From Streptomyces sp. CA-210063 (GTDB taxonomy: Bacteria; Actinomycetota; Actinomycetes; Streptomycetales; Streptomycetaceae), in assembly GCF_024612015.1 (NCBI RefSeq), contig NZ_CP102512.1, forward strand, positions 1,984,001 through 2,048,000: 64,000 nt of DNA. The letters are read 5' to 3'. Each line of letters starts with the position of its first letter. The first letter of the stretch is position 1. A program made the translations under genes and the position numbers. The notes beneath the pieces were generated by a model that was given only the letters and a program-made list of their open reading frames with translations, was not told where the DNA came from and ran no database searches. Shown in pieces: positions 33,334 through 41,927 of the stretch.

Positions 33334-33539
33334 TGCCGCGTCAGCCAAGGTTTGCCCGTCAAGGAGCGGCGTCCGGTGCGTGCTCTCGGCGTGCCGGCCG
33401 GAAGTCCTCGTCGATGGACCGGACGTACTTGGGCTTTCGGCCGGTGCGGCGGTGGGGGCCCCTCCCGTTCGAGCGAAGCCGAGAATGGGGGAGCGTGCCG
33501 GGCGTCGCGACGGGGCGAACGTTGCCTGATGCGGCACTA
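33331..33539. mobile_element. Small repeated element, complete copy 2 (MITE-like)
   Basis: 209 bp bounded by TAGTGCCGCGTCAG and CTGATGCGGCACTA, an imperfect terminal inverted repeat (13 of 14), and flanked by CTAG on both sides, consistent with TA duplication at a CTAG target as in the IS427 group of IS5. It is too short for a transposase. On its minus strand TGRKPKYVRSIDEDFRPARR runs in frame to a TGA, possibly the tail of a parent element's gene. Copy 1 is at 19331. Confidence 0.75.
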
Positions 33540-33606
33540 GCTACAGCTAGGCACGGCCGGGGGGAGGCCGGGCCCTCCCCAGCACGTCGCGTACTCGCCC
33601 CTCGGT

Positions 33607-34287
33607 TCAGGCGTCGCCCTTCCGTCCCGTGCCGAGCAGCCCGTTGAGCACGAGTGCGGCCAGTGCCTCCGCCGTGGCCGCGATCTGTTCGGGCGAGTAG
33701 GGCTCGGGGCGGCCCAGGCGGCGGGCGAGGGGGACGTCCAGCATTCCGGAGACGGGCGGAATGATGGCGAAGAACAGGACGTCCATCGGAAGGGGCGCCA
33801 TGCGTCCGGCGGCGACGAGCCGCTCGATGCTGGACGTCATGCTCCGCAGGACGACGCTGATGTAGTGGTCGTAGAGGTAGTCCAACCGCTCGGTGTCCTG
33901 GTTGAGTTCGTCGACGAGGAGCCGTGCGACCAGGGGCGCGCCCGCCGCGCCCCGGTAGAAGTCGGTGATCAGCCGCCGCAGGTTCTCCGCGTCGTCGACC
34001 GAGGGATCACGCTCGGGCAGGCTCGCCAGCTGCACCCCCATGGCGGAGTCCACCACCGCGCGCCAGAACGCCGCCTTGGAGCCGTAACGGTCGTTGATGA
34101 AGTTGTGGCTGACGCCCAGACGGCGGGCCAGCTCCCGGGCGGACGCCCGGTCGTAGCCCAGCTCCGCGAAGGCCTCCAGCCCGCGCAGCAGGACGCTCCC
34201 CTCCTCGGGCACCGCGGGAGTGTCCGCGCCGGGGCGCCCCGGCCGCCGAGCGGATTCGGCTCTTGCTCCCACCCTTGCCTCCCTCAC
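33607..34287 (-). CDS. TetR-family regulator of the adjacent MFS pump
   Basis: 226 aa. HTH: RGLEAFAELGYDRASARELA, RRLGVSHNFINDRYGSKAAF; a helical C-terminal domain follows. It is divergent from an EmrB-type pump with a long palindrome between them (34403-34440), the standard arrangement for a repressor released by a pump substrate. The start was chosen from frame length; an inner start is possible since the first ~25 residues are Arg/Pro-rich. Confidence 0.88.
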   Translation of the reverse strand: MREARVGARAESARRPGRPGADTPAVPEEGSVLLRGLEAFAELGYDRASARELARRLGVSHNFINDRYGSKAAFWRAVVDSAMGVQLASLPERDPSVDDAENLRRLITDFYRGAAGAPLVARLLVDELNQDTERLDYLYDHYISVVLRSMTSSIERLVAAGRMAPLPMDVLFFAIIPPVSGMLDVPLARRLGRPEPYSPEQIAATAEALAALVLNGLLGTGRKGDA

Positions 34288-34402
34288 TTCCAGCTCGCGC
34301 CCGTACGCCCTGCGTGGGCGGTCCCGCGCCCATCTTAAGGACCAGCGAACACCGTCCCGGAGACCCCTTGAACGCAGTCCGGAGGCTGGCGAGCATCTTA
34401 TT

Positions 34403-34440
34403 TGACACCTGTCAGATCACAGTTAATCTGACAGGTGTCA
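34403..34440. promoter_or_regulatory. TetR operator: TGACACCTGTCAGAT-N8-ATCTGACAGGTGTCA
   Basis: Fifteen-base perfect arms separated by 8 bases between divergent tetR and MFS genes. Each arm itself contains the small palindrome TGACACCTGTCA, so two dimers could bind. A TTGACA at 34402-34407 overlaps the left arm, so occupation would block a rightward promoter. Confidence 0.85.
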
Positions 34441-34560
34441 GACGGCTTCCTCTCCTGGGGAACGGGCCCTCTCACTCGTGACGAGCTCCGCCGACGCAGC
34501 CGTCCTCTCCCGCCCACCGCCGTACCCACCCTTGTCCAGCACTTCCCCTGGAGTTTCGTC

Positions 34561-36072
34561 ATGCCTCGGACCACCTCGGACACACCGGCCGGCACAGCCA
34601 CCGTGTCGTCCCCGCCAACGACCGCCCCGCCGCACCGCCATCGCTGGTGGATCCTCGCCGTCATCGGCCTGGCCCAGCTGATGGTCGTGCTGGACGCGAC
34701 GATCGTGAACATCGCGCTGCCCTCGGCCCAGCGGGACCTGGGCTTCTCCGACGGCGACCGGCAGTGGATCGTGACTGCCTACGCGCTCGCCTTCGGCAGC
34801 CTGCTGCTGCTCGGCGGCCGTGCGGCCGATCTGTTCGGCCGCAAGCTGGCCTTCCTCGTCGGACTGGTGGGCTTCGCCGGTGCCTCCGCCGTCGGCGGCG
34901 CGGCCGGCAGCTTCGAGATGCTCGTCGCCGCGCGGGCCGGACAGGGTGTGTTCGGGGCGCTGCTCGCACCGGCCGCCCTGTCGCTGTTGACCACGACGTT
35001 CACCGACCCCAGGGAACGTGGCAAGGCCTTCGGCGTCTACGGCGCGATCGCGGGGGCCGGCGGTGCCGTCGGCCTGCTGCTGGGCGGCGTACTGACCGAG
35101 CACCTCGACTGGCGCTGGACCCTCTACGTCAACCTCGTCTTCGCCGCCGTCGCCTTCGTCGGCGGGGTGCTCCTGCTCGGCCGTACCCGCCGCGACAGGA
35201 CCGCCAAGATAGACGTTCCCGGTGCGGTCCTCGTCTCCGCGGGTCTGTTCGGCCTGGTCTACGGGTTCTCCAACGCCGAGAGCCACGACTGGGACGCGCC
35301 GGCCACCTGGGGTTTCCTGCTCGCCGGGACCGTCCTGCTCGTCGCCTTCACGGTGTGGCAGACCCGCTCGCCGCACCCGCTGCTGCCCCTGCGCGTCCTG
35401 CTCGACCGGAACCGCGGCGCCTCGTTCGTCTCCGTCCTGATCATCGGCGCGGGCATGTTCGGCGTCTTCCTCTTCCTCACCTACTACCTGCAGCAGAGCC
35501 TCGGCTACACGCCCATCGAGACCGGGCTCGCCTTCCTGCCCATGATCACCGGGCTCATGCTCACCTCGACGCTGGCGTCCACGATGCTCGTCCCGCGCAT
35601 CGGCCCCAAGCCGGTGGTTCCGCTGGGCATGGGCATGGCCGCCGCCGCGATGGCCTGGCTGACCGCCCTCGACCTGAACAGCTCCTACACCACCGGCATC
35701 ATGCCGCCGCTGGTCCTCGCCGGACTCGGCTTCGGTCTGATCATGGCCCCCGCCATGAGCCTGGCCACCGACGGCGTCGCCGCCGAGGACGCGGGCGTCG
35801 CGTCCGCCGCCGTCAACACCATGCAGCAGGTCGGCGGCTCCCTCGGCACCGCTCTCCTCAACACCCTCTCCACCAGCGCCGCCGCGGACTACCTGGCCGG
35901 CAGGAACCCCAAGGACCCCACCGTCGTCGCCCAGGCGGGACTGGAGGCGTACTCCACGGCGTACTGGTGGTCCGCCGTCTTCTTCGTCGCCGGCGTGGTC
36001 ATCAGCTTCGTGCTCTACCGACGGGGCGCCCCGGTCCACGCCCCGGACGCGGCCCCCGTGGTGCACATGTGA
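34561..36072 (+). CDS. MFS multidrug exporter, EmrB/QacA (DHA2) family
   Basis: 503 aa with 14 helices. WWILAVIGLAQLMVVLDATI (helix 1 with motif D1), LGGRAADLFGRKLAF (motif A) and GAIAGAGGAVGLLLGGVLT (motif C) are all present. Proton-driven drug efflux is expected. The ATG at 34561 has TGGAG 7 bp upstream; the frame is open to 34435 but the intervening DNA carries the operator and leader. Confidence 0.92.
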   Translation: MPRTTSDTPAGTATVSSPPTTAPPHRHRWWILAVIGLAQLMVVLDATIVNIALPSAQRDLGFSDGDRQWIVTAYALAFGSLLLLGGRAADLFGRKLAFLVGLVGFAGASAVGGAAGSFEMLVAARAGQGVFGALLAPAALSLLTTTFTDPRERGKAFGVYGAIAGAGGAVGLLLGGVLTEHLDWRWTLYVNLVFAAVAFVGGVLLLGRTRRDRTAKIDVPGAVLVSAGLFGLVYGFSNAESHDWDAPATWGFLLAGTVLLVAFTVWQTRSPHPLLPLRVLLDRNRGASFVSVLIIGAGMFGVFLFLTYYLQQSLGYTPIETGLAFLPMITGLMLTSTLASTMLVPRIGPKPVVPLGMGMAAAAMAWLTALDLNSSYTTGIMPPLVLAGLGFGLIMAPAMSLATDGVAAEDAGVASAAVNTMQQVGGSLGTALLNTLSTSAAADYLAGRNPKDPTVVAQAGLEAYSTAYWWSAVFFVAGVVISFVLYRRGAPVHAPDAAPVVHM

Positions 36073-36109
36073 GATACGTGGGACATGTGAGGTGTGCGGT
36101 CAGGCCTGG

Positions 36110-38332
36110 CTACAGTGCGGAGTCGTTCAGTTCGGCCCAGACCGTTTTGCCTCGTCGGGCCCGGCGTGTGCCCCAGTGTTCGGCGAGCTGGGCGACCAGG
36201 AGGAGGCCTCGGCCGCCCTCGTCGAAGACGGGGGCGCGGCGGAGGAGCGGGGTGGTGCCGCCGGAGTCGGAGACCTCGCACATGAGGGTGCGGTCGTGGA
36301 TGAGGCGCAGCCGGATGGGGGGCCGGCCGTAGCGGATGGCGTTGGTGACCAGTTCGCTCACCACCAGCTCGGCCGTGAACTCCAGCTCCTCCAGGCCCCA
36401 GTCGCCCAGTTGCCGGGAGACGTCCGCCCTCGCCCGGGCGACGGCGGTGGGCTCGGCCGCCAGCTCCCAGGTGGCGACCTGGGCCGCGCCGAGGGCATGC
36501 GTCCGGGCCAGGAGCAGGGCCACGTCGTCGGGCGGTCGGGCGGGCAGCAGGGCTTTCAGTACGGCGTCGCAGGTGGCCTCCAGAGAGGGCGCGGGCCGGG
36601 CGAGGACGTCTTGGAGCCGGGCCAGGCCCGCGCCGATGTCGTGGTCCCGCGCCTCGATCAGCCCGTCGGTGTAGAGCGCGAGCAGACTGCCCTCGGGCAG
36701 CTCGAACTCCGCCGCCTCGAACGGCAGCCCGCCCAGGCCGAGCGGCGGGCCCGGGGGCAGATCGAGGATGTCGACGGTGCCGTCCCCGGTCACCACAGCG
36801 GGCAGCACATGCCCCGCACGGGCGATGGCACAGCGCCGCGAGACGGGGTCGTACACGGCGTAGAGACAGGTCGCCCCGATGCCTCCGACGCCTTCGGCGC
36901 CATCAGCCGCTTCGGCGTCGCCGCTGCTCTCCATCTCGGCCGCCAGGCGGATCACGACGTCGTCCAAGTGCGTGAGGAGTTCGTCGGGCGGCAGGTCGAT
37001 GTCGGCCAGGGTGCGTACGGCGGTCCGCAGGCGGCCCATCGTGGCGGCGGCGTGGATGCCGTGGCCGACGACGTCGCCGACGACAAGGGCGACCCTGGCG
37101 CCGGAGAGCGGGATGACGTCGTACCAGTCGCCGCCCACGCCGCCCTGCGAGTCGGCGGGCAGATAGCGGAAGGCGACGTCGACGGCGGACTGCCGTGGGG
37201 TCCGGCGCGGGAGCAGGCTGCGTTGCAGGGTGAGGGCGGTGGCGCGGGCGTGCGTGTAGCGGCGGGCGTTGTCGACGGCGATCGCCGCCCTCGCCGCGAT
37301 CTCCTGGGCGAGCAGCAGATCCTCGTCGTCGAACGCGTCGGGGTCGCGGTCCCGGCAGAACTGCGCGACACCGAGCGTGGCGCCCCGGGCCCGCAACGGC
37401 ACGACCAGCGTGGAGTGGACCGGACGGACACGGCCCGCACCGCCGCCGTCCACGCCGCCGCCGCAGACACCGCCGCCTGCCGCGTGGTCCGGCTCCCGTC
37501 CCCCACCGTGGAGCCGATGCCGGGTCGGCTGTCCCGTCGCCAGGGCGCGGGCCGGTGGTGAATCGGACGGAAAGGTGTGCGACTGCCGACGCGCCACCGT
37601 CGACGACGCCCGGTCGGGTGCGGCGGCCGGCCGCCGGGCGAGACGGCGCAGTACGGGCGAGACAGGCGAGACGGGTGAGACGGGCGGGTCGTCCGGCGGG
37701 GTGTCATGAGCGTTGAGCGCGGAGTCGAGCAGATCGACGGTGACGAGGTCGGCGAAGTGCTCGGTGGCGAAGTCGGCCAGCTCCTGGGTGGTGCGGGCGA
37801 CGTCCAGGGTGGTGCCGATGCGCATGCTCGCCTCGTTCACCATCGACAGCCGCCATCGCAACCGCCGGTCGCGTTCCTCCTCGTACGCCACGACGCCCTG
37901 CTCGGAGGTGCGGTCCACGTACCCGGTCGCCGTCACGATCAGGCTGCGCGCGGCCTCGCTGATCAGGTTCGCGTCATCGGTGCGACGGGGCATCTCTTCG
38001 AGAAGGCGGTCGAGGATGACTCTTTGGCCGACCCGGAAGCCTCGCAGCACGGCGCCGATGGGGACGCCGTGCCGGGCCAGTCTGCGGATCCGCGCCAGCA
38101 CGTCGGCCGGTGCCTCGATGCCGCCCGTTTCGAGACCGTGTTCGAGGCCGGTCAGTACCACGATGACGTGCTCGGCCACGTTCTCCAACGTCATGGCCTC
38201 AGAGTGCTCCCACAGTTCGGGCGTCTCACGACGCAGGCACCGCTCCACCTCGGCGATCAGCTCGTCCGCTCTGGAGGCGAGTTCGCGCGCGACACGGGAC
38301 ACAAGACCGTCAGCCGTGGGGTCCACAGTCAC
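36110..38332 (-). CDS. SpoIIE/RsbU-type PP2C phosphatase with GAF and anti-sigma-like kinase domains
   Basis: 740 aa. Residues ~1-160 are a helical N-terminal sensor-like domain (RsbRD/PucR-like region: VAEHVIVVLTGLEHGLETGG). ~180-365 is a GAF domain with a Gly/Pro/Arg-rich insertion. ~390-610 is a PP2C-SpoIIE domain (GGVGGDWYDVIPL, VVGDVVGHGIHAAA, LLALYTDGLIEARD). ~625-740 is an HATPase of the anti-sigma kinase type (ELVTNAIRYG N-box, EGGRGLLLV G-box). It would dephosphorylate and phosphorylate anti-sigma-factor antagonists in a partner-switching pathway. No cognate antagonist gene is adjacent. Confidence 0.9.
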   Translation of the reverse strand: MTVDPTADGLVSRVARELASRADELIAEVERCLRRETPELWEHSEAMTLENVAEHVIVVLTGLEHGLETGGIEAPADVLARIRRLARHGVPIGAVLRGFRVGQRVILDRLLEEMPRRTDDANLISEAARSLIVTATGYVDRTSEQGVVAYEEERDRRLRWRLSMVNEASMRIGTTLDVARTTQELADFATEHFADLVTVDLLDSALNAHDTPPDDPPVSPVSPVSPVLRRLARRPAAAPDRASSTVARRQSHTFPSDSPPARALATGQPTRHRLHGGGREPDHAAGGGVCGGGVDGGGAGRVRPVHSTLVVPLRARGATLGVAQFCRDRDPDAFDDEDLLLAQEIAARAAIAVDNARRYTHARATALTLQRSLLPRRTPRQSAVDVAFRYLPADSQGGVGGDWYDVIPLSGARVALVVGDVVGHGIHAAATMGRLRTAVRTLADIDLPPDELLTHLDDVVIRLAAEMESSGDAEAADGAEGVGGIGATCLYAVYDPVSRRCAIARAGHVLPAVVTGDGTVDILDLPPGPPLGLGGLPFEAAEFELPEGSLLALYTDGLIEARDHDIGAGLARLQDVLARPAPSLEATCDAVLKALLPARPPDDVALLLARTHALGAAQVATWELAAEPTAVARARADVSRQLGDWGLEELEFTAELVVSELVTNAIRYGRPPIRLRLIHDRTLMCEVSDSGGTTPLLRRAPVFDEGGRGLLLVAQLAEHWGTRRARRGKTVWAELNDSAL

Positions 38333-38360
38333 GACGGTACGCCGAACAACCGCTTACGCC

Positions 38361-38987
38361 CTACCGCGGGCCCGCCTCGTCCGCCGTACCCCGGAAGACG
38401 CGGTTCAGGTGGTGGTCCAGGACCGCCAGCGCGGATTCCTGGCCGCGCTGGCCGACGAGGACGCTCGAGCCGAGCCCCGCGGACATGGCGAGCAGACCGA
38501 TCGCCTCCAGCCGCGGGTCCGCGCCCGGCCGCAGCAGACCCTCGTCCTGTGCCTTCCGGAGGAGCCCGGTCAGGGCCTCCTCGGCGGCGTCGGGCCGCTT
38601 GATGAAGGGCTGGGCCGCGAGCGCCGGATCGGTGACGGAGAGGACGGCGTACGAGGTGTAGAGGTGGTGGAACGTACGGCTCTCCTCGTCGGTCGGCAGG
38701 GCCGCCATGAGCAGCGCCTCGACGGTCGCACGCGGGCCGGTGCCGTCGCCGGCGGCCCGGAGGCGTTCGGCGACCCGTTCGCCGAACCGCTCGGCCAGCC
38801 GCTCCAGCCCGAAGAGCAGCAGCTTCTCCTTGGTCTCGAAGTAGTACTGCACGAGCCGCAGCGAGACGCCCGCCTCCGCCGCCACATCACGCATCCCCAC
38901 GGCATGCAGCCCCTGCCGCCCGGCCACCCTGATGAGCGCCTCGGCGATCTCGGTGCGCCGCTGTGCGTGGTCCACCCGTCTGGGCAT
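38361..38987 (-). CDS. TetR-family regulator next to an alpha/beta hydrolase
   Basis: 208 aa from the ATG at 38987 (GGGGAG 9 bp upstream). HTH: EIAEALIRVAGRQGLHAVGM, AAEAGVSLRLVQYYFETKEK. A C-terminal domain with a conserved LARCxGL-like ligand pocket follows. It is divergent from the hydrolase at 39173, with a composite palindrome between them that is the likely operator. Confidence 0.9.
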   Translation of the reverse strand: MPRRVDHAQRRTEIAEALIRVAGRQGLHAVGMRDVAAEAGVSLRLVQYYFETKEKLLLFGLERLAERFGERVAERLRAAGDGTGPRATVEALLMAALPTDEESRTFHHLYTSYAVLSVTDPALAAQPFIKRPDAAEEALTGLLRKAQDEGLLRPGADPRLEAIGLLAMSAGLGSSVLVGQRGQESALAVLDHHLNRVFRGTADEAGPR

Positions 38988-39019
38988 CGACCGGTACTCC
39001 CCTCGTCGTTCTCGCTGAT

Positions 39020-39075
39020 ACGGCGTCGCTGACACACGTCGCTATACGGCGTCGCTGACACGGCGTCGCTGACAC
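39020..39075. repeat. Three copies of a 16-bp repeat upstream of tetR
   Basis: ACGGCGTCGCTGACAC at 39020, 39046 and 39060 (the last two overlap by two bases). They lie between the tetR start and the divergent operator, within the tetR leader or promoter. Confidence 0.8.
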
Positions 39076-39110
39076 CGCCCGTCCACGAACGAGCCGCACG
39101 CCTTTTTGAT

Positions 39111-39137
39111 GGTACAGCCGTACCACCATGGTGGTAC
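39111..39137. promoter_or_regulatory. Composite operator GGTACAGCCGTACC / GTACCACCATGGTGGTAC
   Basis: A perfect 18-bp palindrome (39120-39137) overlaps a second inverted repeat GGTAC-AGCC-GTACC (39111-39124). Shared GTAC half-sites suggest two cooperating repressor dimers between tetR and the hydrolase gene. The first possible hydrolase ATG (39128) lies inside the palindrome, which is another reason to prefer the GTG at 39173. Confidence 0.75.
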
Positions 39138-39172
39138 TCTCGTATCACGAAACCGAGACCCCGGAGGTGGAC

Positions 39173-40114
39173 GTGTCCCCGACCGTTGCGAGCAAGAACG
39201 CCGATGTCGGCCGCTATGTGAGCGATGCCTGGCGTGACCGTCACTTCGCGGCGTGCGACGCGGTCCACGCCCTGGGCGCGACCGCCCTCGCGGAGCAGGA
39301 CGTGGAGACCTCGTACGGCACCACCCACGTGTACCGCTACGGCCCGGCCGCCCCGGAGGGCCGGTCCCGTACCCCCGTCGTCCTGATCCACGGGGCGGGC
39401 TCCTGTTCCGCCATGTGGTACCCCAACACCCCCGCCCTCAGCGCCGAGCGCCCCGTCTACGCCCTCGACACCCCGGGCGACCCCGGACGCAGCGTCCAGC
39501 GCGCGCCTCTCCATCGGCCCGAGGACGCCGCCCGATGGCTGGACGAGGCGCTCGCCGGGCTCGGGCTCGACCGTGTCCACCTGGTCGGCGCGTCCTACGG
39601 AGGCTGGCTCGCGCTGAACCAGGCGCACCGCGCCCCCGGCCGCCTCGCCTCGGTCACCCTCCTCGACCCCGGCGGGCTGGAGAAGGTGGGGCTGCGCTTC
39701 TTCGTGTGGATCTTCGCCAGCCTGTTCGCGACCTTCGCTCCCAAGGCGCTGCGTCCGCGCCTGGCCGCCTGGCTGGAACAGCCGGTCCTCGTCGTGCCCG
39801 AGCTGCGCACGATGGCCAGAACGGCCCTCCGCGCCTACACCGTCCGCCGCCCGTCTCCCCTGCCCCTGACCGACGAGGAACTGTCCACCGTCCGCACCCC
39901 GCTCTACCTCGCCCTCGGCAGGCGCAGCCTCCTCGTGCACGCCCGACGGCAGGTGGAGCGGGTGCCGCGCCTGATACCGGGCGCCCGGGCCGAGATGTTC
40001 TCCGACACCGGCCACGGCCCGTGGATGGACCACGCGGAGGAGATGAACCGCCGGATGCTGGACTTCATGGCCGCCGTCGACACCCGGACCGGGCGCGACT
40101 CGTCCCACGGGTGA
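39173..40114 (+). CDS. Alpha/beta hydrolase
   Basis: 313 aa from the GTG at 39173, chosen for the GGAGGTGGAC directly upstream. VVLIHGAGSCSAMWYPN (oxyanion), LDTPGDPGRS, nucleophile Ser in LVGASYGGWL, and His in DTGHGPWMDH fit the Abhydrolase_1 family; the acid should be near ALGRRSLL. No signal peptide. It is probably controlled by the divergent TetR. Confidence 0.87.
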   Translation: MSPTVASKNADVGRYVSDAWRDRHFAACDAVHALGATALAEQDVETSYGTTHVYRYGPAAPEGRSRTPVVLIHGAGSCSAMWYPNTPALSAERPVYALDTPGDPGRSVQRAPLHRPEDAARWLDEALAGLGLDRVHLVGASYGGWLALNQAHRAPGRLASVTLLDPGGLEKVGLRFFVWIFASLFATFAPKALRPRLAAWLEQPVLVVPELRTMARTALRAYTVRRPSPLPLTDEELSTVRTPLYLALGRRSLLVHARRQVERVPRLIPGARAEMFSDTGHGPWMDHAEEMNRRMLDFMAAVDTRTGRDSSHG

Positions 40115-40247
40115 CGTCGAACGGACCCGCCCCCGCTCACAGCCATCTCCCCGACCCTGCACGGGCCCGGTCCGCCTGCCCTCCCTCACCTCGGGCCGGT
40201 TATGGTGACGAGGCGAATCGAACGTATGCAGGGCTGGCGGAGGGCAC

Positions 40248-41927
40248 GTGGTGTCGGACGTAGGGCGGCTCGTCGCCGGGCGTTACCGGCTCACGGAGCA
40301 GATAGGCCGCGGCGGCATGGGCACGGTCTGGCGGGCCGGGGACGAGGTCCTCGACCGCCAGGTCGCCGTGAAACGGCTGCATGTGCAGCCGCACCTGTCC
40401 GCCGACGACCTCGTCACCCTGTACGAGCGCACCCGCCGCGAGGCGCGCAGCGCGGCCCGGATCGCGCACCCCAATGTGATCGTCGTCCATGACGTCGTGG
40501 ACGACCACGTGGACGACGCCGACGGTGGCACCGGTGACGGCCGGCCCTGCATCGTCATGGAGTACGTCCCGGCGCCCACGCTCGCCGACCTCCTCACGGA
40601 CGGCCGGACCCTCCCGCCCGAGGAGGCGGCCCGGATCGGTCTGGGCATGGTCGCCGCACTGCGCGCCGCGCACACCGCCGGGGTACTGCACCGCGATGTC
40701 AAGCCGGGCAACGTCCTGCTCGGCGCCGAGGGCCGGGTCGTCCTCACCGACTTCGGCATCGCGATGACCGCGGACGCCTCGACCCTGACCAAGACCGGCG
40801 AGATGGTCGGCTCGATCCACTACATGGCCCCGGAGCGGATCCGCGGCCGGAAGCCCGGCCCCGCCTCGGACCTGTGGGCGCTGGGCGCCACGCTGTACCA
40901 GGCGGTGGAGGGCCGCCCGCCGTTCCGCCGCCTCACCGCGATGGAGGCCGCGTACGCCATCGCCGTGGACCCCCTGGAGCCCCTGAAGCAGGGCGGCGCC
41001 CTGGAACCCCTCATCGAGGCCCTCCTCGCCAAGGACCCCGCCGACCGCCCCTCCACCGAACAGACGGAACGGGCTCTGCACGCCGTGGTGTCCGGACAGG
41101 CGACGACGGCGCTGCCGGTGCCGGGTGCCGGGCGCTCGGCCGACGCGGGTTCGCCCAGCGGGGGCCCGGCCGGCGACGGCTCGTCCGACGGGCGGGAGAC
41201 CGGCCGGGAGCCGGCGGAGCACGCCGGCGGCCGGGGCGGAACGGGCCGAGACGGCGCCCTGGACGGCTCCCCGGGAGGCCCGGGCCCGCAGACCGGCCGG
41301 CCCGCCCACCGGGGCCGGGGAAAGCGCCGTGTCCTCGTCCCGGTCGTCGTCGCCGTGACCGTGGCCGCCACGGTCGTCGGGGCCACGCTCTACGCGACGT
41401 CGGACCCCGACGGACGAACGGCCTCGCCGAGCAGCGGAAACTCCGCCTCACCCACCCCGTCCCACTCCCCGTCCCCCGTACCCGACGGCTTCCACCTGGT
41501 CACGGAGGAGAGCCTCGGCGTCTCCTTCCCCGTCCCGGACGGCTGGAAGGTCGCCAAGCGGACGGCCGAGTCGGTCACCTACACCGACGAGACGCGCCTG
41601 GTCGGCATCACGATCGGCGTCGTGGACCCCGCAGGCTCGCACCCCATGGCCCACTTCGAGGACATCGAGGCCAACACCAAGCTCAACTACCCCACCTCGT
41701 ACCGCAGGCTGCGCATGCAGCAGACCACCTTCCGTGGACAGCCCGCGGCCGTCTGGGAGTTCACCTTCGAGGGACGGGCCCGCGCCTACCGCGCCATCGA
41801 CCTCGGTTACGGCCGCGAGGGCGAACGGGAGTACGACATCTACCTCTCGGCCCCGGACGCCGACTGGGACACCCACCGCCCCGTCTTCGACAGCGTCAGG
41901 GACGGCTTCATCACGGGCGTTTCCTGA
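40248..41927 (+). CDS. PknB-like Ser/Thr kinase with extracellular C-terminal domain
   Basis: 559 aa. Kinase domain ~12-275: GRGGMGTV, Lys42 in VAVKRL, HRDVKPGN (148-155), DFG 168-170. A long Gly/Ser/Pro-rich linker (~290-360) precedes one helix (VLVPVVVAVTVAATVVGATL, ~364-385). The extracellular domain (GFHLVTEESLGVSFPVPDGW ... DTHRPVFDSVRDGFI) resembles domains that follow other Streptomyces kinases; its ligand is unknown. It overlaps the end of the converging gene by 17 bp. GTG start. Confidence 0.9.
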   Translation: MVSDVGRLVAGRYRLTEQIGRGGMGTVWRAGDEVLDRQVAVKRLHVQPHLSADDLVTLYERTRREARSAARIAHPNVIVVHDVVDDHVDDADGGTGDGRPCIVMEYVPAPTLADLLTDGRTLPPEEAARIGLGMVAALRAAHTAGVLHRDVKPGNVLLGAEGRVVLTDFGIAMTADASTLTKTGEMVGSIHYMAPERIRGRKPGPASDLWALGATLYQAVEGRPPFRRLTAMEAAYAIAVDPLEPLKQGGALEPLIEALLAKDPADRPSTEQTERALHAVVSGQATTALPVPGAGRSADAGSPSGGPAGDGSSDGRETGREPAEHAGGRGGTGRDGALDGSPGGPGPQTGRPAHRGRGKRRVLVPVVVAVTVAATVVGATLYATSDPDGRTASPSSGNSASPTPSHSPSPVPDGFHLVTEESLGVSFPVPDGWKVAKRTAESVTYTDETRLVGITIGVVDPAGSHPMAHFEDIEANTKLNYPTSYRRLRMQQTTFRGQPAAVWEFTFEGRARAYRAIDLGYGREGEREYDIYLSAPDADWDTHRPVFDSVRDGFITGVS

